Part shown: positions 57,647-64,000 of the stretch, piece after piece
Position numbering within the stretch: position 1 is the first letter of the stretch
How the letters are laid out: every line of letters starts with the position of its first letter
NCBI GenBank assembly: GCA_949317995.1
Contig: OX439046.1
Location: forward strand, 37,112,002-37,176,001
DNA length: 64,000 bases
DNA from: Acholoe squamosa
Lineage: Eukaryota; Annelida; Polychaeta; Phyllodocida; Polynoidae
Reading direction: 5' to 3'
Notes under the pieces: model-generated
The model's database searches: none
What the model was told of the DNA's origin: nothing
Seen by the model: only the letters and a program-made list of their open reading frames with translations
Position numbers and translations under genes: made by a program

Positions 57647-58249
57647 TTAGTTTCCCGTTCTTTTATCAAATTCTAAAAACAGAAGCTTCAAAACATCATT
57701 TCTTTCCATTTCAAACAAAGCTTTCATTAGTTGATGAGTGGCACTGTTCTTTGATCTTTGCCACATCTTTAAGACATTAAAAGTTAAATGTTTTATGTCT
57801 TGTTCTGGTTGAGAGGATATGGTTTTTATTTCATCCAGCGTGATGTGCAGATATATAGCCACATTCTTCCAATCTCTTGACATTCTTTCACTTAGTACAA
57901 TGAAGAACATTTGGACAGCAGTTGACTCATCACTATGTTCTTCTAATTTTTTTTCTTTGAAGAATTCTTCTGTGAATTCAACCAAGTCCATTCGTTGGTT
58001 TTCCTTGAAACTCATTATCAGTTCTTCAGTTCTTAAGTAGAAAGGAACTCCTCTCCACCACTTGTTCAGCATTTCAAGACCCATGGTTGTAGTGGTTTTA
58101 GTTTTGTTCATGTTTTCAAGTTTTGTATGAGGTATTCCAAGATGTACACCTAGTTTCATCCATTCATATCCTAACAAGACTGAAATCTTTTGAAGAAATA
58201 GATCAGAGTAACCTAAATCTTCTTCGAAATAGTAAGACGGCAAAGGCAT
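57647..58249 (-). CDS. Tandem Death-domain protein
   Basis: A 200-residue protein that reads as two six-helix Death-fold domains. The first (about 14-97) has LLGYEWMKLGVHLGIPHTKL and a MLNKWWRG helix. The second (about 107-192) has SRDWKNVAIYLHITLDEIKT and VLKMWQRSKNSATHQLMKAL. The W..(L/V)A..L....EI and LL..W spacing is the Death-domain signature of FADD, MyD88, UNC5 and similar host adaptors. No caspase, TIR, kinase or membrane segment is attached, so it resembles an adaptor or decoy. By position in a virus-like gene row it is probably a captured host gene used to interfere with apoptosis or innate signalling; that role is inference. Death versus DED/CARD is not fully settled by eye. Confidence 0.78.
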   Translation of the reverse strand: MPLPSYYFEEDLGYSDLFLQKISVLLGYEWMKLGVHLGIPHTKLENMNKTKTTTTMGLEMLNKWWRGVPFYLRTEELIMSFKENQRMDLVEFTEEFFKEKKLEEHSDESTAVQMFFIVLSERMSRDWKNVAIYLHITLDEIKTISSQPEQDIKHLTFNVLKMWQRSKNSATHQLMKALFEMERNDVLKLLFLEFDKRTGN

Positions 58250-58426
58250 TTTTTTTTTCTTACTGCAACAAGAGCAACAATATGTAAATGTAAGTGAAAA
58301 GTGCTGTTGTGTATTTGTCTAAGGAAAAATACATGTATACATGAGCAGTTTAAAAGATATGTCCTATTTCATATAGGTTTACACTGTTTTCTGTTTTATC
58401 TCAAAGACATAAACTTGATGTGACCA

Positions 58427-58555
58427 TCAAGCAAGACGTATCTTATGTAGATGTATACATATTATAAGAACGCATAAGAATATGACATATAACACAACAG
58501 GATCTGGTATGAAAGCATTGCTCAGTCCTGACATGAGACAGTAAGCGAACAGCAT
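58427..58555 (-). CDS. 42-residue membrane protein, paralogue of the next gene
   Basis: A tiny frame beginning MLFAYCLMSGLSNAFIP and continuing with a strongly hydrophobic helix (VVLYVIFLCVLIICI, residues 20-34), ending HLHKIRLA. It matches the 58607-58795 protein: YCLMSGL is identical, and the spacing to the hydrophobic helix and to a CI-x-L..I ending is the same. Two successive small genes with shared sequence imply a tandem duplication. Probably one or two membrane passes. No family recognised; short length means coding status rests on the paralogy. Confidence 0.6.
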   Translation of the reverse strand: MLFAYCLMSGLSNAFIPDPVVLYVIFLCVLIICIHLHKIRLA

Positions 58556-58606
58556 CTTAATTTTAGTAGCTTATTTTTTATATTTTTTTCACATATCTCA
58601 GCTTGA

Positions 58607-58795
58607 TTAAGGAACGGGTATTTCAGGCAGCTGTATGCATGTTATGAAAAAACATATCAGCATAGAACAAACAAGAATAGGATAAGACATAACAGTACTT
58701 ATTAATCCGGACATGAGACAATACATAAGAAAAATGCATATAAATTGATGTGATATTATAGTATGGATATTTTTTCCTTTTTTCACTTTTAACAT
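58607..58795 (-). CDS. 62-residue two-pass membrane protein
   Basis: A Lys-rich start (MLKVKKGKN) is followed by two hydrophobic stretches: IICIFLMYCLMSGLIS-like (about 14-36) and PILVCSMLICFFITCIQL (about 39-56), then a short PEIPVP tail. YCLMSGL and the CI-x-L end recur in the 42-residue neighbour. Viroporin-like size and layout, but no family can be named. An (AT)n tract lies just upstream, where its promoter would be. Confidence 0.6.
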   Translation of the reverse strand: MLKVKKGKNIHTIISHQFICIFLMYCLMSGLISTVMSYPILVCSMLICFFITCIQLPEIPVP

Positions 58796-58817
58796 AATGG
58801 TATGGTTTTTTTAATGA

Positions 58818-58821
<4 letters not shown>

Positions 58822-58878
<57 letters not shown>
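58822..58878. repeat. (AT)n microsatellite between Polinton genes
   Basis: About 28 AT dinucleotides lie in the spacer between the DUF5662 gene's 3' end and the 62-residue membrane-protein gene. Confidence 0.97.
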
Positions 58879-58881
<3 letters not shown>

Positions 58882-58894
58882 TTTTTATTTTTTC

Positions 58895-59539
58895 TTAAGA
58901 TTTTACAGACAAGATATTTTTCCATAAAGAAAGATATTCTTTCACTTTCTCCTTGTCTTCTTCTGTGTATCTTTCTAGATATATAGGATTTATGTCTAAA
59001 AGTTGAATCACAGCAACTTCTTCATCTAACATATGATGTACATTTATTTCTTCTACCATCAAATCTCGTTCTGCATGACAAGCTATCATATCTAATATAC
59101 TTTCAATCAAAGCAAATTTTTCCATGTTGTTACCTTTCCAGTACTGCGGATGGTGATCATTTTCATCGTAGTGATGGTTGAGAGCCATTTCCCAACAGAA
59201 TTTTTCTTCTAAATTTTTAGGTCCAGTTTTGCTTTGAAATTTTAAGGTATAACCTATAGCTTCTTCTAGAGATAACTTAGACAAGTCATGCATGTTGACT
59301 CTTGCCAGCATTTGTATTTTCTCATCTTTATTTTCGAATACATTTTCTAACAGATAATAAACAAAACATAACATTTTTCTATGTTTGAAGACTTCTTCGT
59401 AATGCTTTAACATAAGTTTCAAGAAAGAAGGAGAACAAGAAATTTTTTGATTTCTTCTCTTAATGTAAGCGAAAGCTTTATCATCTTCCCATTTCCTATG
59501 TTTAAATTGTTTCTTTATCTTGAAGTATTGCATTGCCAT
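58895..59539 (-). CDS. DUF5662-like His-rich (HD-like) protein
   Basis: A 214-residue protein with the hallmarks I know from the DUF5662 family of phages and large DNA viruses: NMHDLSKLSLEE near residues 82-93 (His84-Asp85) and ALNHHYDENDHHPQYW at 119-134. The histidines and aspartates could form a metal site like that of HD-superfamily phosphohydrolases; this is an inference, and biochemical function is unknown to me. The C-terminal third (FALIESILDMIACH, then an acidic helix) also fits. It sits between the paired coiled-coil genes and the small membrane proteins, and the frame looks whole. The N-terminal ~75 residues are helical and basic without match. Confidence 0.75.
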   Translation of the reverse strand: MAMQYFKIKKQFKHRKWEDDKAFAYIKRRNQKISCSPSFLKLMLKHYEEVFKHRKMLCFVYYLLENVFENKDEKIQMLARVNMHDLSKLSLEEAIGYTLKFQSKTGPKNLEEKFCWEMALNHHYDENDHHPQYWKGNNMEKFALIESILDMIACHAERDLMVEEINVHHMLDEEVAVIQLLDINPIYLERYTEEDKEKVKEYLSLWKNILSVKS

Positions 59540-59792
59540 GTTGTAGGTGACTTAGAGAGAGAGACAAGAGTTTTCCTTCTTTTTCTGCTATTTTTTCTGA
59601 AAGAAAGCTGTTTCTTTTTTCTAGAGATCTTATTCTTTCTTGATATGGTTTTCTTTCAGCTCGAAGGATGTCGATATATTTTCGTTGACATATTCTGATC
59701 TCCTCTAGGGTTCTTATTTTATGTACGCAATCAGAGCATATCTTTTCTTCCGCTAAAGGTTCTCCTGTTTCACTATAGTTTAAGGTATTCAT
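59502..59792 (-). CDS. Small coiled-coil protein with a CxxC pair (paralogue B)
   Basis: A 96-residue protein. A CSDC pair lies at about residues 19-22. From 29 to 75 comes a helical segment with YIDILRAERKPYQERIRSLE and KRNSFLSEKIAEKEGK. The pattern Q..YI..L..ER.....IR..E..N..LS....E is shared with the next gene (59838-60239). It overlaps the start of the DUF5662 gene by about 38 bases in another frame. Function unknown; probably an oligomerising accessory or virion protein. Confidence 0.65.
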   Translation of the reverse strand: MNTLNYSETGEPLAEEKICSDCVHKIRTLEEIRICQRKYIDILRAERKPYQERIRSLEKRNSFLSEKIAEKEGKLLSLSLSHLQHGNAILQDKETI

Positions 59793-59837
59793 GTTAGATG
59801 GGTATGTGTCTGTTGGAAAGCATCTATCTCATGTTAG

Positions 59838-60239
59838 TTATTCATTTGGCATATGCCTGTACATATCCATTAAGCTATCAGGTGGCAAAGAATCTGGAAC
59901 GTCAGAAATTTGATTGTCTCCTTCTATGTTTTTATTTTCCTCAGTTTCAGGATTGTCTCCATCTTCTGCAGTACAACCATAACGATCGCGAGCTATCCTT
60001 GCGTAGCATTCATTTTCTGCTTTTGCTATGTTGTAGGCTTTCCTGTGAGATAACATATTCATAGTTTCATTTTGAATTTCTCTTAATTCAGTAGAAAGAA
60101 CAAGATTTTTTTCTTCTTGTTCTCTTATCATGTTTATGTGTGTTCGCCTTTCTTCTTCTAACAAAGATATGTAATTGCTCTGATGGAAGCAAATTTTTTC
60201 TAGCACTTTGTTCCTCTTTGCTCCTAAAGATTGATCCAT
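59838..60239 (-). CDS. Coiled-coil protein (paralogue A)
   Basis: A 133-residue protein: a helical half (about 10-75) with QSNYISLLEEERRTHINMIR and EQEEKNLVLSTELREI, a middle part with ENECYARIARDRYG, and an acidic Pro-rich tail (about 90-133: DGDNPETEENKN, VPDSLPPDSLMDMY). The helical half aligns without gaps to the 96-residue neighbour, so the two arose by duplication and then diverged at their ends. No named family recognised. Confidence 0.65.
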   Translation of the reverse strand: MDQSLGAKRNKVLEKICFHQSNYISLLEEERRTHINMIREQEEKNLVLSTELREIQNETMNMLSHRKAYNIAKAENECYARIARDRYGCTAEDGDNPETEENKNIEGDNQISDVPDSLPPDSLMDMYRHMPNE

Positions 60240-60304
60240 TTTTGTTGTATCTGTTTCATAAGTTTATAGTAAGAAGACAAGAGCTCTGTTATCACAGGAT
60301 GTTT

Positions 60305-60748
60305 TCATGAAGCAGTTTTGATCATAGTTTCTGTAGACACTGGTTTGGAGGTATCTCTTTCAGGAAAGCTTGAGAGAAAAGCGTTTCCTTCTTCATGAGA
60401 TATATCATTTAAGTCAAGGTTATTTTTCATGTCCTTAGAAACAGAAGATCCTAAGTTAGGGTAAGACCATGTTTTTCTGTAATTTAAATTAGTTACATAA
60501 CAGCTGAGAAAACTTTGAGTCTTCTCATTGTTATGATAAATGTTGCCACTTTCACTGCAAGACAGAAATATCTCATCTCCTTTCTGAAGAGAGGATGACA
60601 TGTTTAGTTTACGCGTCTCTAATATTATGACTGCTACTGTTAAAATAAGAGTGACAAGTGCTCCTCCTGCTCCTACTTTACCGTTAGAAACTATACTGTT
60701 TATTTTGTTTAACCCTTTCATGCTGTCTTTTGCCTTAGGTTCATTCAT
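60305..60748 (-). CDS. Single-pass membrane protein, unknown
   Basis: A 147-residue protein with one clear membrane helix near residues 26-45 (GAGGALVTLILTVAVIILE), preceded by a Lys-containing N-terminus and followed by a ~100-residue polar Ser/Asn-rich region with two cysteines (FLSCSESGN, FLSCYVTN). No signal peptide; topology is not determinable. It lies between the protease and the coiled-coil pair. A virion or membrane-associated role is possible; no family identified. Confidence 0.6.
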   Translation of the reverse strand: MNEPKAKDSMKGLNKINSIVSNGKVGAGGALVTLILTVAVIILETRKLNMSSSLQKGDEIFLSCSESGNIYHNNEKTQSFLSCYVTNLNYRKTWSYPNLGSSVSKDMKNNLDLNDISHEEGNAFLSSFPERDTSKPVSTETMIKTAS

Positions 60749-60847
60749 TTCCTAGAAAAGATATTTTTTATCTTTCAATAAAACTAATATATCAGTGAAC
60801 AACTTCCAAGACAACAGGAAGAAAAAATAGTACATGGATATGAATAT

Positions 60848-61381
60848 TTATTTCTTTGTTTGTTTTTTTTTCAGGAAAAGATATTTCGTTGAACAAGTTT
60901 GACTGTTGCAAGGCAATGTTTTGTCTGTGAAGTCAGATTTCTTATTTTTTTCATTAAAATATTTTTTTACTTTAAGATCATTCCAATCAGTGTTTGTTGT
61001 GAAGCAAGATATAACTTCTTGCATAGACTTATTCTCAGCTCTGTTTTCTATGAAGAACAAACAATAGAGACCACAAGTTTCAGAAAAAAGACCTTGAATA
61101 GTATGACATGAATATTTATACTTTGAAGGCAAAGCTTCTAAGAAAGTTTCTCGTAAAGGACTGAAACCATATGAATCAAAATATTCTGCTAGTTTGTTAG
61201 GTTTTTCGTAATAAAAAGCTACCCAATGTTCCCCTGGTAAGTCACTGTTGTCTGTGTTAACTACATAGCCTGTAGGATAAGATTTAACTTCAGGTATAGT
61301 ATCAGCTGAATATACTCCATACTTTCCTTTTTTTTCTTTTTTTATATCTTGCAGATATAAGTTTATTTCTGAACCATTCAT
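60848..61381 (-). CDS. Adenain-type cysteine protease
   Basis: A 177-residue protein with the Polinton/adenovirus maturation-protease signature: GEHWVAFYY with His52, EYFDSYG with Asp69, IQG with Gln96 (oxyanion hole) and SETCGLYC with Cys103, in the order His-Asp-Gln-Cys of clan CE. It would cleave capsid precursors during virion maturation. Adenain is about 200 residues, so size fits. It lies directly downstream of the capsid gene, the usual neighbourhood in Polintons. SUMO/Ulp proteases share the fold, but context and length favour the viral type. Confidence 0.9.
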   Translation of the reverse strand: MNGSEINLYLQDIKKEKKGKYGVYSADTIPEVKSYPTGYVVNTDNSDLPGEHWVAFYYEKPNKLAEYFDSYGFSPLRETFLEALPSKYKYSCHTIQGLFSETCGLYCLFFIENRAENKSMQEVISCFTTNTDWNDLKVKKYFNEKNKKSDFTDKTLPCNSQTCSTKYLFLKKKQTKK

Positions 61382-61416
61382 TTCGAAGGATTTGAAACAG
61401 AGCTCTTAACACGTCA

Positions 61417-62769
61417 CTAGAATGGGATTTGAGATTTAGCTCTTAGCATGTTACTAGAATCTAATCTCAAGAGTTCATCGTGTTCTAAATATATCACAGC
61501 TGCTACTCCATGAGTCAATTCTTCTTCTAGTTTTACAACAAAACCTAACGAACCATTTTCAGAGTATTCAAATGTTCCTGATGTAGCACCGTTTTTCGAT
61601 ATGTCAAAACAGTAAAGGCAATAACCGTTTTTGAATTCTGTAAAAGATATATCTACACTGTCATCTCTGAAGATGTCGCCTGTTGTTTTCAGTAGAGACA
61701 GATAAGCCATGTTGTATTGATCGTTTTCATAATCTAATTCATACTGATAAAATGGTGTCCCCCCATCATTTACTTTCAGTTCAATTTCTTTAGCCTTGAA
61801 ATGTTCAAATCTGAAAGGGTTACGATTATGAATTCCTGTGAAGGCATCTAAGTGTACGAGCCCTATTATAACTCTTTTCGGGAGAGGTGTGTTGTTGACT
61901 ATATGTGAGGCTTGAAGGATAGATTTATTAGGACCAAAAGTAACATATTTCATGTCGACTTTATGAACAGGATAATCGAAGAAGGGTTTCAGCATTCTAG
62001 CTTTGCTCATATCTTCTCTGAATTTTTCTGTTACTCTTATTCTTTTAATGTAAAGATGAATACTTTGTATATCTATAACATATTTTTGAGCAGCAGTGTG
62101 ATACATTAAACAAAAATCTTCATCTGCTCTGTCAAATTCTATAGTAAGAGGTAAATCTCCAGGCAAAGCTTTAACTTGAGCAAAAAGTTCATTATGTATT
62201 CTTACATGTATGTCAAATAATTTACCGTTTTTTGTTTTATTGTAACGAGCCTTTACTCCTGCATTGTGATCGTCACTGTTAACTTCAGTGACTTCATTGA
62301 AATCTTTAGTGTCTTTGTCATACATCGCTAAAGCTCCTATATGTTTAGCAGCAGTAGGACTGTAACTTAGGATGAATTCAAATAAAGATCTATAACCATG
62401 CAAGTCATTGCTGTCAGATATTCGTATACCTCCTACAGATACCTTAACGTTTTTGAACATGGTAGCACCGAAGTAATTTACTGGAAAGACTTTAGCTTCA
62501 TTTTGTATGGTTCCATTAATAGGAGCAGCAGGATTTTGTTTGTTTGCTTTCAATATTTTCCCTGATACATGCAGGAAACTGTTATGTAAAGAAATTAAAT
62601 CTGCTTGTTTAGATTTTATCGTAAATTGTACTGTGCTGCTGTTTGGAGAAGCTGTAGGTTCTACTTTTTCATAGTATGTTTTTGCTCTGCTGGTATCAGT
62701 TGGAGGAATTGAGGTAAAATCAAATTCTGAACTGATACAATGACACGGATCATCATCTAACAGAGACAT
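61417..62769 (-). CDS. Major capsid protein (double jelly-roll, hexon-like)
   Basis: A 450-residue protein beginning MSLLDDDPCHCISSEFDFTS. It resembles the Polinton/adintovirus capsid proteins that are annotated in animal genomes as F54H12.2-like. Recognisable stretches are FLHVSGKILKAN near 65, NYFGATMFKNVKVSVGG near 100, ELFAQVKALPGDLPLTIEF near 193-211 and PLPKRVIIGLVHLDAF near 296. Beta-rich sequence with few long helices suits two vertical jelly-roll domains that trimerise into capsomers. It is flanked by the pX-like gene and the protease, as in Polintons. The N- and C-termini look natural. The penton (single jelly-roll) protein is not in the window. Confidence 0.85.
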   Translation of the reverse strand: MSLLDDDPCHCISSEFDFTSIPPTDTSRAKTYYEKVEPTASPNSSTVQFTIKSKQADLISLHNSFLHVSGKILKANKQNPAAPINGTIQNEAKVFPVNYFGATMFKNVKVSVGGIRISDSNDLHGYRSLFEFILSYSPTAAKHIGALAMYDKDTKDFNEVTEVNSDDHNAGVKARYNKTKNGKLFDIHVRIHNELFAQVKALPGDLPLTIEFDRADEDFCLMYHTAAQKYVIDIQSIHLYIKRIRVTEKFREDMSKARMLKPFFDYPVHKVDMKYVTFGPNKSILQASHIVNNTPLPKRVIIGLVHLDAFTGIHNRNPFRFEHFKAKEIELKVNDGGTPFYQYELDYENDQYNMAYLSLLKTTGDIFRDDSVDISFTEFKNGYCLYCFDISKNGATSGTFEYSENGSLGFVVKLEEELTHGVAAVIYLEHDELLRLDSSNMLRAKSQIPF

Positions 62770-62862
62770 GTTAAAGTTTTCTTCAAAAATTAAATTTTAT
62801 TATATAGCTGATAAATTTTTTTCTTTGATTTCTATGTTTTTTTACCTTATCTCAGTTTAATT

Positions 62863-63297
62863 TTAGTCAAATATGTCCTTTCTCACATTTCTTCTCTTCG
62901 ATGAAACTCTATTTCTAGGTTTAGTCTTAGTTTTCCTCTTTTTAACTATATGCATCATGGCTTGTTTACTTAAATCTTTCAAACTTTCTTGAGCTTCACG
63001 CTTTAAAGCTTTTTTAATGTTTCCACCTTGTATAACGTTTTTTGCGACTTTAATTCCACCTTTCAATGCTCTTTTACCTATTCCTTTAGCGGCTGATGTA
63101 ATTGCAGGTTTCAATAAAGGAACGACTGTCTTGAAAAGTCCTTTTAAAATACCTCCTATTCCGTAACCTCTTTGATTTCTGCTGCCTTTGAAAGGTGCCA
63201 TAAATTCAAGGCCTCTTCCATATTGAAGATTAGGATAAGATCTTCTAGATATAAGATGTTTAAGGTAAAAGTTATCTGGAGTTGAATTAGCATACAT
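62863..63297 (-). CDS. pX-like basic core/membrane-active protein
   Basis: A 144-residue protein. Residues about 25-50 are Gly/Arg-rich (GRGLEFMAPFKGSRNQRGYG). Residues 46-95 form amphipathic repeats (GIGGILKGLFKTVVPLLKP, KGIGKRALKGGIKVAKNVIQ). The C-terminus is very basic (KKRKTKTKPRNRVSSKRR). This matches the adenovirus pX/pVI-like proteins of Polintons and adintoviruses, which bind DNA or disrupt membranes and are processed by the viral protease. The Gly-x-Gly contexts near the N-terminus could be cleavage sites; this is inference. Confidence 0.72.
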   Translation of the reverse strand: MYANSTPDNFYLKHLISRRSYPNLQYGRGLEFMAPFKGSRNQRGYGIGGILKGLFKTVVPLLKPAITSAAKGIGKRALKGGIKVAKNVIQGGNIKKALKREAQESLKDLSKQAMMHIVKKRKTKTKPRNRVSSKRRNVRKDIFD

Positions 63298-63358
63298 ATT
63301 GACAATTTATTTTTTTCTTCAGCTGGATTTCAAGGTAAGAGGTTTATCTCAATACAAA

Positions 63359-64000
63359 TTATTTCTTCCAGTCAGTCAGCCATTCTGAGGAATAATATTT
63401 AGGGTTGGATTGAGTTTTTCTTCTTTCTCGAGTCTCATAAGGAGGTCTCAAATTTATTTTTTTTTTAAGTTTAGAAGGTTTTATTTTTCCGAAAATGTCT
63501 TCTTTAGATTTATTTTTCGGAGAGGTTTTCTTCAGGGAAGATGAACTGCCTTCTTTCTCTTCTAAAGAGGAAATTTCGTCTTCTTCTGAGTGAAGAGGGG
63601 AAATATCGTCTTCTGTTCGAAGAGGAGGAATAGTTTTAACTTCAGAAATTCCTTCTCCTCCTGTAGCTTCTCCTAACTTATTTTCTTCAGGTTTTTCCTT
63701 GTCTTTTTCTTCTGCAGAAAGATAATTTATGTCGCTGTCTATGCTTTCAGTGTCATGTGTTTCAGACCTGACAAGATGAGGTCTTTCTTGAGGTTGATCT
63801 TTTCTTTTTAAGATAGAAGAATGAGGCGTCACATTGTCTTCAGAATATTCATCATCTGTTGCTCCTAGAGAATAGTCACTTCCTTCAATGTTTTTCTCAG
63901 CCATCATTTGTTTTTCTAGAGGATATTTTCTTACAGAATAAGGCTTAGATTTATTTTTAGCTTTCCTTGGTTTGTTGAGGAACCACGATTTAGGTATATG
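63359..64000 (-). CDS. Acidic Ser/Glu-rich protein, open at the window edge
   Basis: From the internal Met at 63907 the frame codes 182 residues: acidic and Ser-rich (DDEYSED, SAEEKDKEKPEENK, SPLHSEEDEISSLEEKEG), then a Lys-rich part (PSKLKKKINLRPPYETRERR) and WLTDWKK at the end. The same frame is open upstream to the edge (IPKSWFLNKPRKAKNKSKPY), so the true start may lie outside. Disordered, no domain. It precedes the pX-like gene. Low-complexity phosphoprotein-like character; role unknown. Confidence 0.6.
   Translation of the reverse strand, partial: HIPKSWFLNKPRKAKNKSKPYSVRKYPLEKQMMAEKNIEGSDYSLGATDDEYSEDNVTPHSSILKRKDQPQERPHLVRSETHDTESIDSDINYLSAEEKDKEKPEENKLGEATGGEGISEVKTIPPLRTEDDISPLHSEEDEISSLEEKEGSSSSLKKTSPKNKSKEDIFGKIKPSKLKKKINLRPPYETRERRKTQSNPKYYSSEWLTDWKK

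Larger units (their letters stand above)
54877..64000 (-). mobile_element. Polinton/Maverick-like (adintovirus-like) element, left part
   Basis: About thirteen minus-strand genes with short AT-rich spacers include a Polinton-type major capsid protein, a pX-like protein and an adenain-type protease, the diagnostic virion set. An accessory cassette follows (coiled-coil, DUF5662, membrane, Death-domain, dUTPase). Most frames look whole; one dUTPase-like gene is split by a nested transposon. Integrase, polymerase B, packaging ATPase and the other terminus must lie right of the window if present. The left end is put at 54877 because gypsy similarity stops there and AGTAGTATAATATT fits an AG-type Polinton start; this end is inferred. 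Confidence 0.88.

Noticed and set aside
60848-61381. Host SUMO protease (Ulp/SENP)
   Set aside because: Same protease clan, but the length, the SETCGLYC active site and the place next to the capsid gene favour the viral maturation protease.

Overview
The window looks like repeat-packed nuclear DNA of a marine invertebrate, plausibly an echinoderm such as a sea urchin or another invertebrate deuterostome. That is inference from the mix of Mag/SURL-like Ty3/gypsy, CR1/Jockey-group LINE, Penelope-like, hAT-like and Polinton-like elements and from AT-rich non-coding DNA; no host marker gene is present. I found no convincing host gene in the first 54.8 kb.

Left part (1-20 kb): mostly unassigned DNA with tRNA-derived SINE heads near 2 kb, a 28-copy 48-bp minisatellite (4.8-6.2 kb), 166-bp and ~150-bp tandem repeats (10.9-14 kb), and small terminal-inverted-repeat (TIR) transposons, several with clear target duplications. 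One non-autonomous family, here called the CCGTAATC family after its ends (flanked by TA), recurs at least eleven times.

Middle (20-45 kb): a decayed LINE (20.7-24.4 kb) split by a CCGTAATC element, a satellite-like field broken by three small transposons, a Penelope-like endonuclease fragment inside another transposon, several elements nested within elements, two hairpin mini-transposons with 8-bp duplications, and a 5.75-kb foldback element with ~0.75-kb inverted arms (37.3-43.1 kb) that carries a fossil LTR-retroelement piece.

45-54.9 kb: a broken Ty3/gypsy (Mag-like) element holding three later insertions: a solo LTR, a CCGTAATC element and a 4.1-kb relative of the foldback element. A copy of its own 3' internal end sits directly upstream of its 5' LTR.

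54.9-64 kb: the left part of a Polinton/Maverick-like (adintovirus-like) element, all genes on the minus strand and running off the right edge. Read in transcription order: acidic protein, pX-like basic protein, double-jelly-roll major capsid protein, adenain-type protease, a membrane protein, two paralogous coiled-coil proteins, a DUF5662 protein, two paralogous tiny membrane proteins, a tandem Death-domain protein and two dUTPase-like genes. Core virion genes thus lead and an accessory cassette built from duplicated and host-like genes trails. Integrase, DNA polymerase B and packaging ATPase are not in the window and would be expected to the right.
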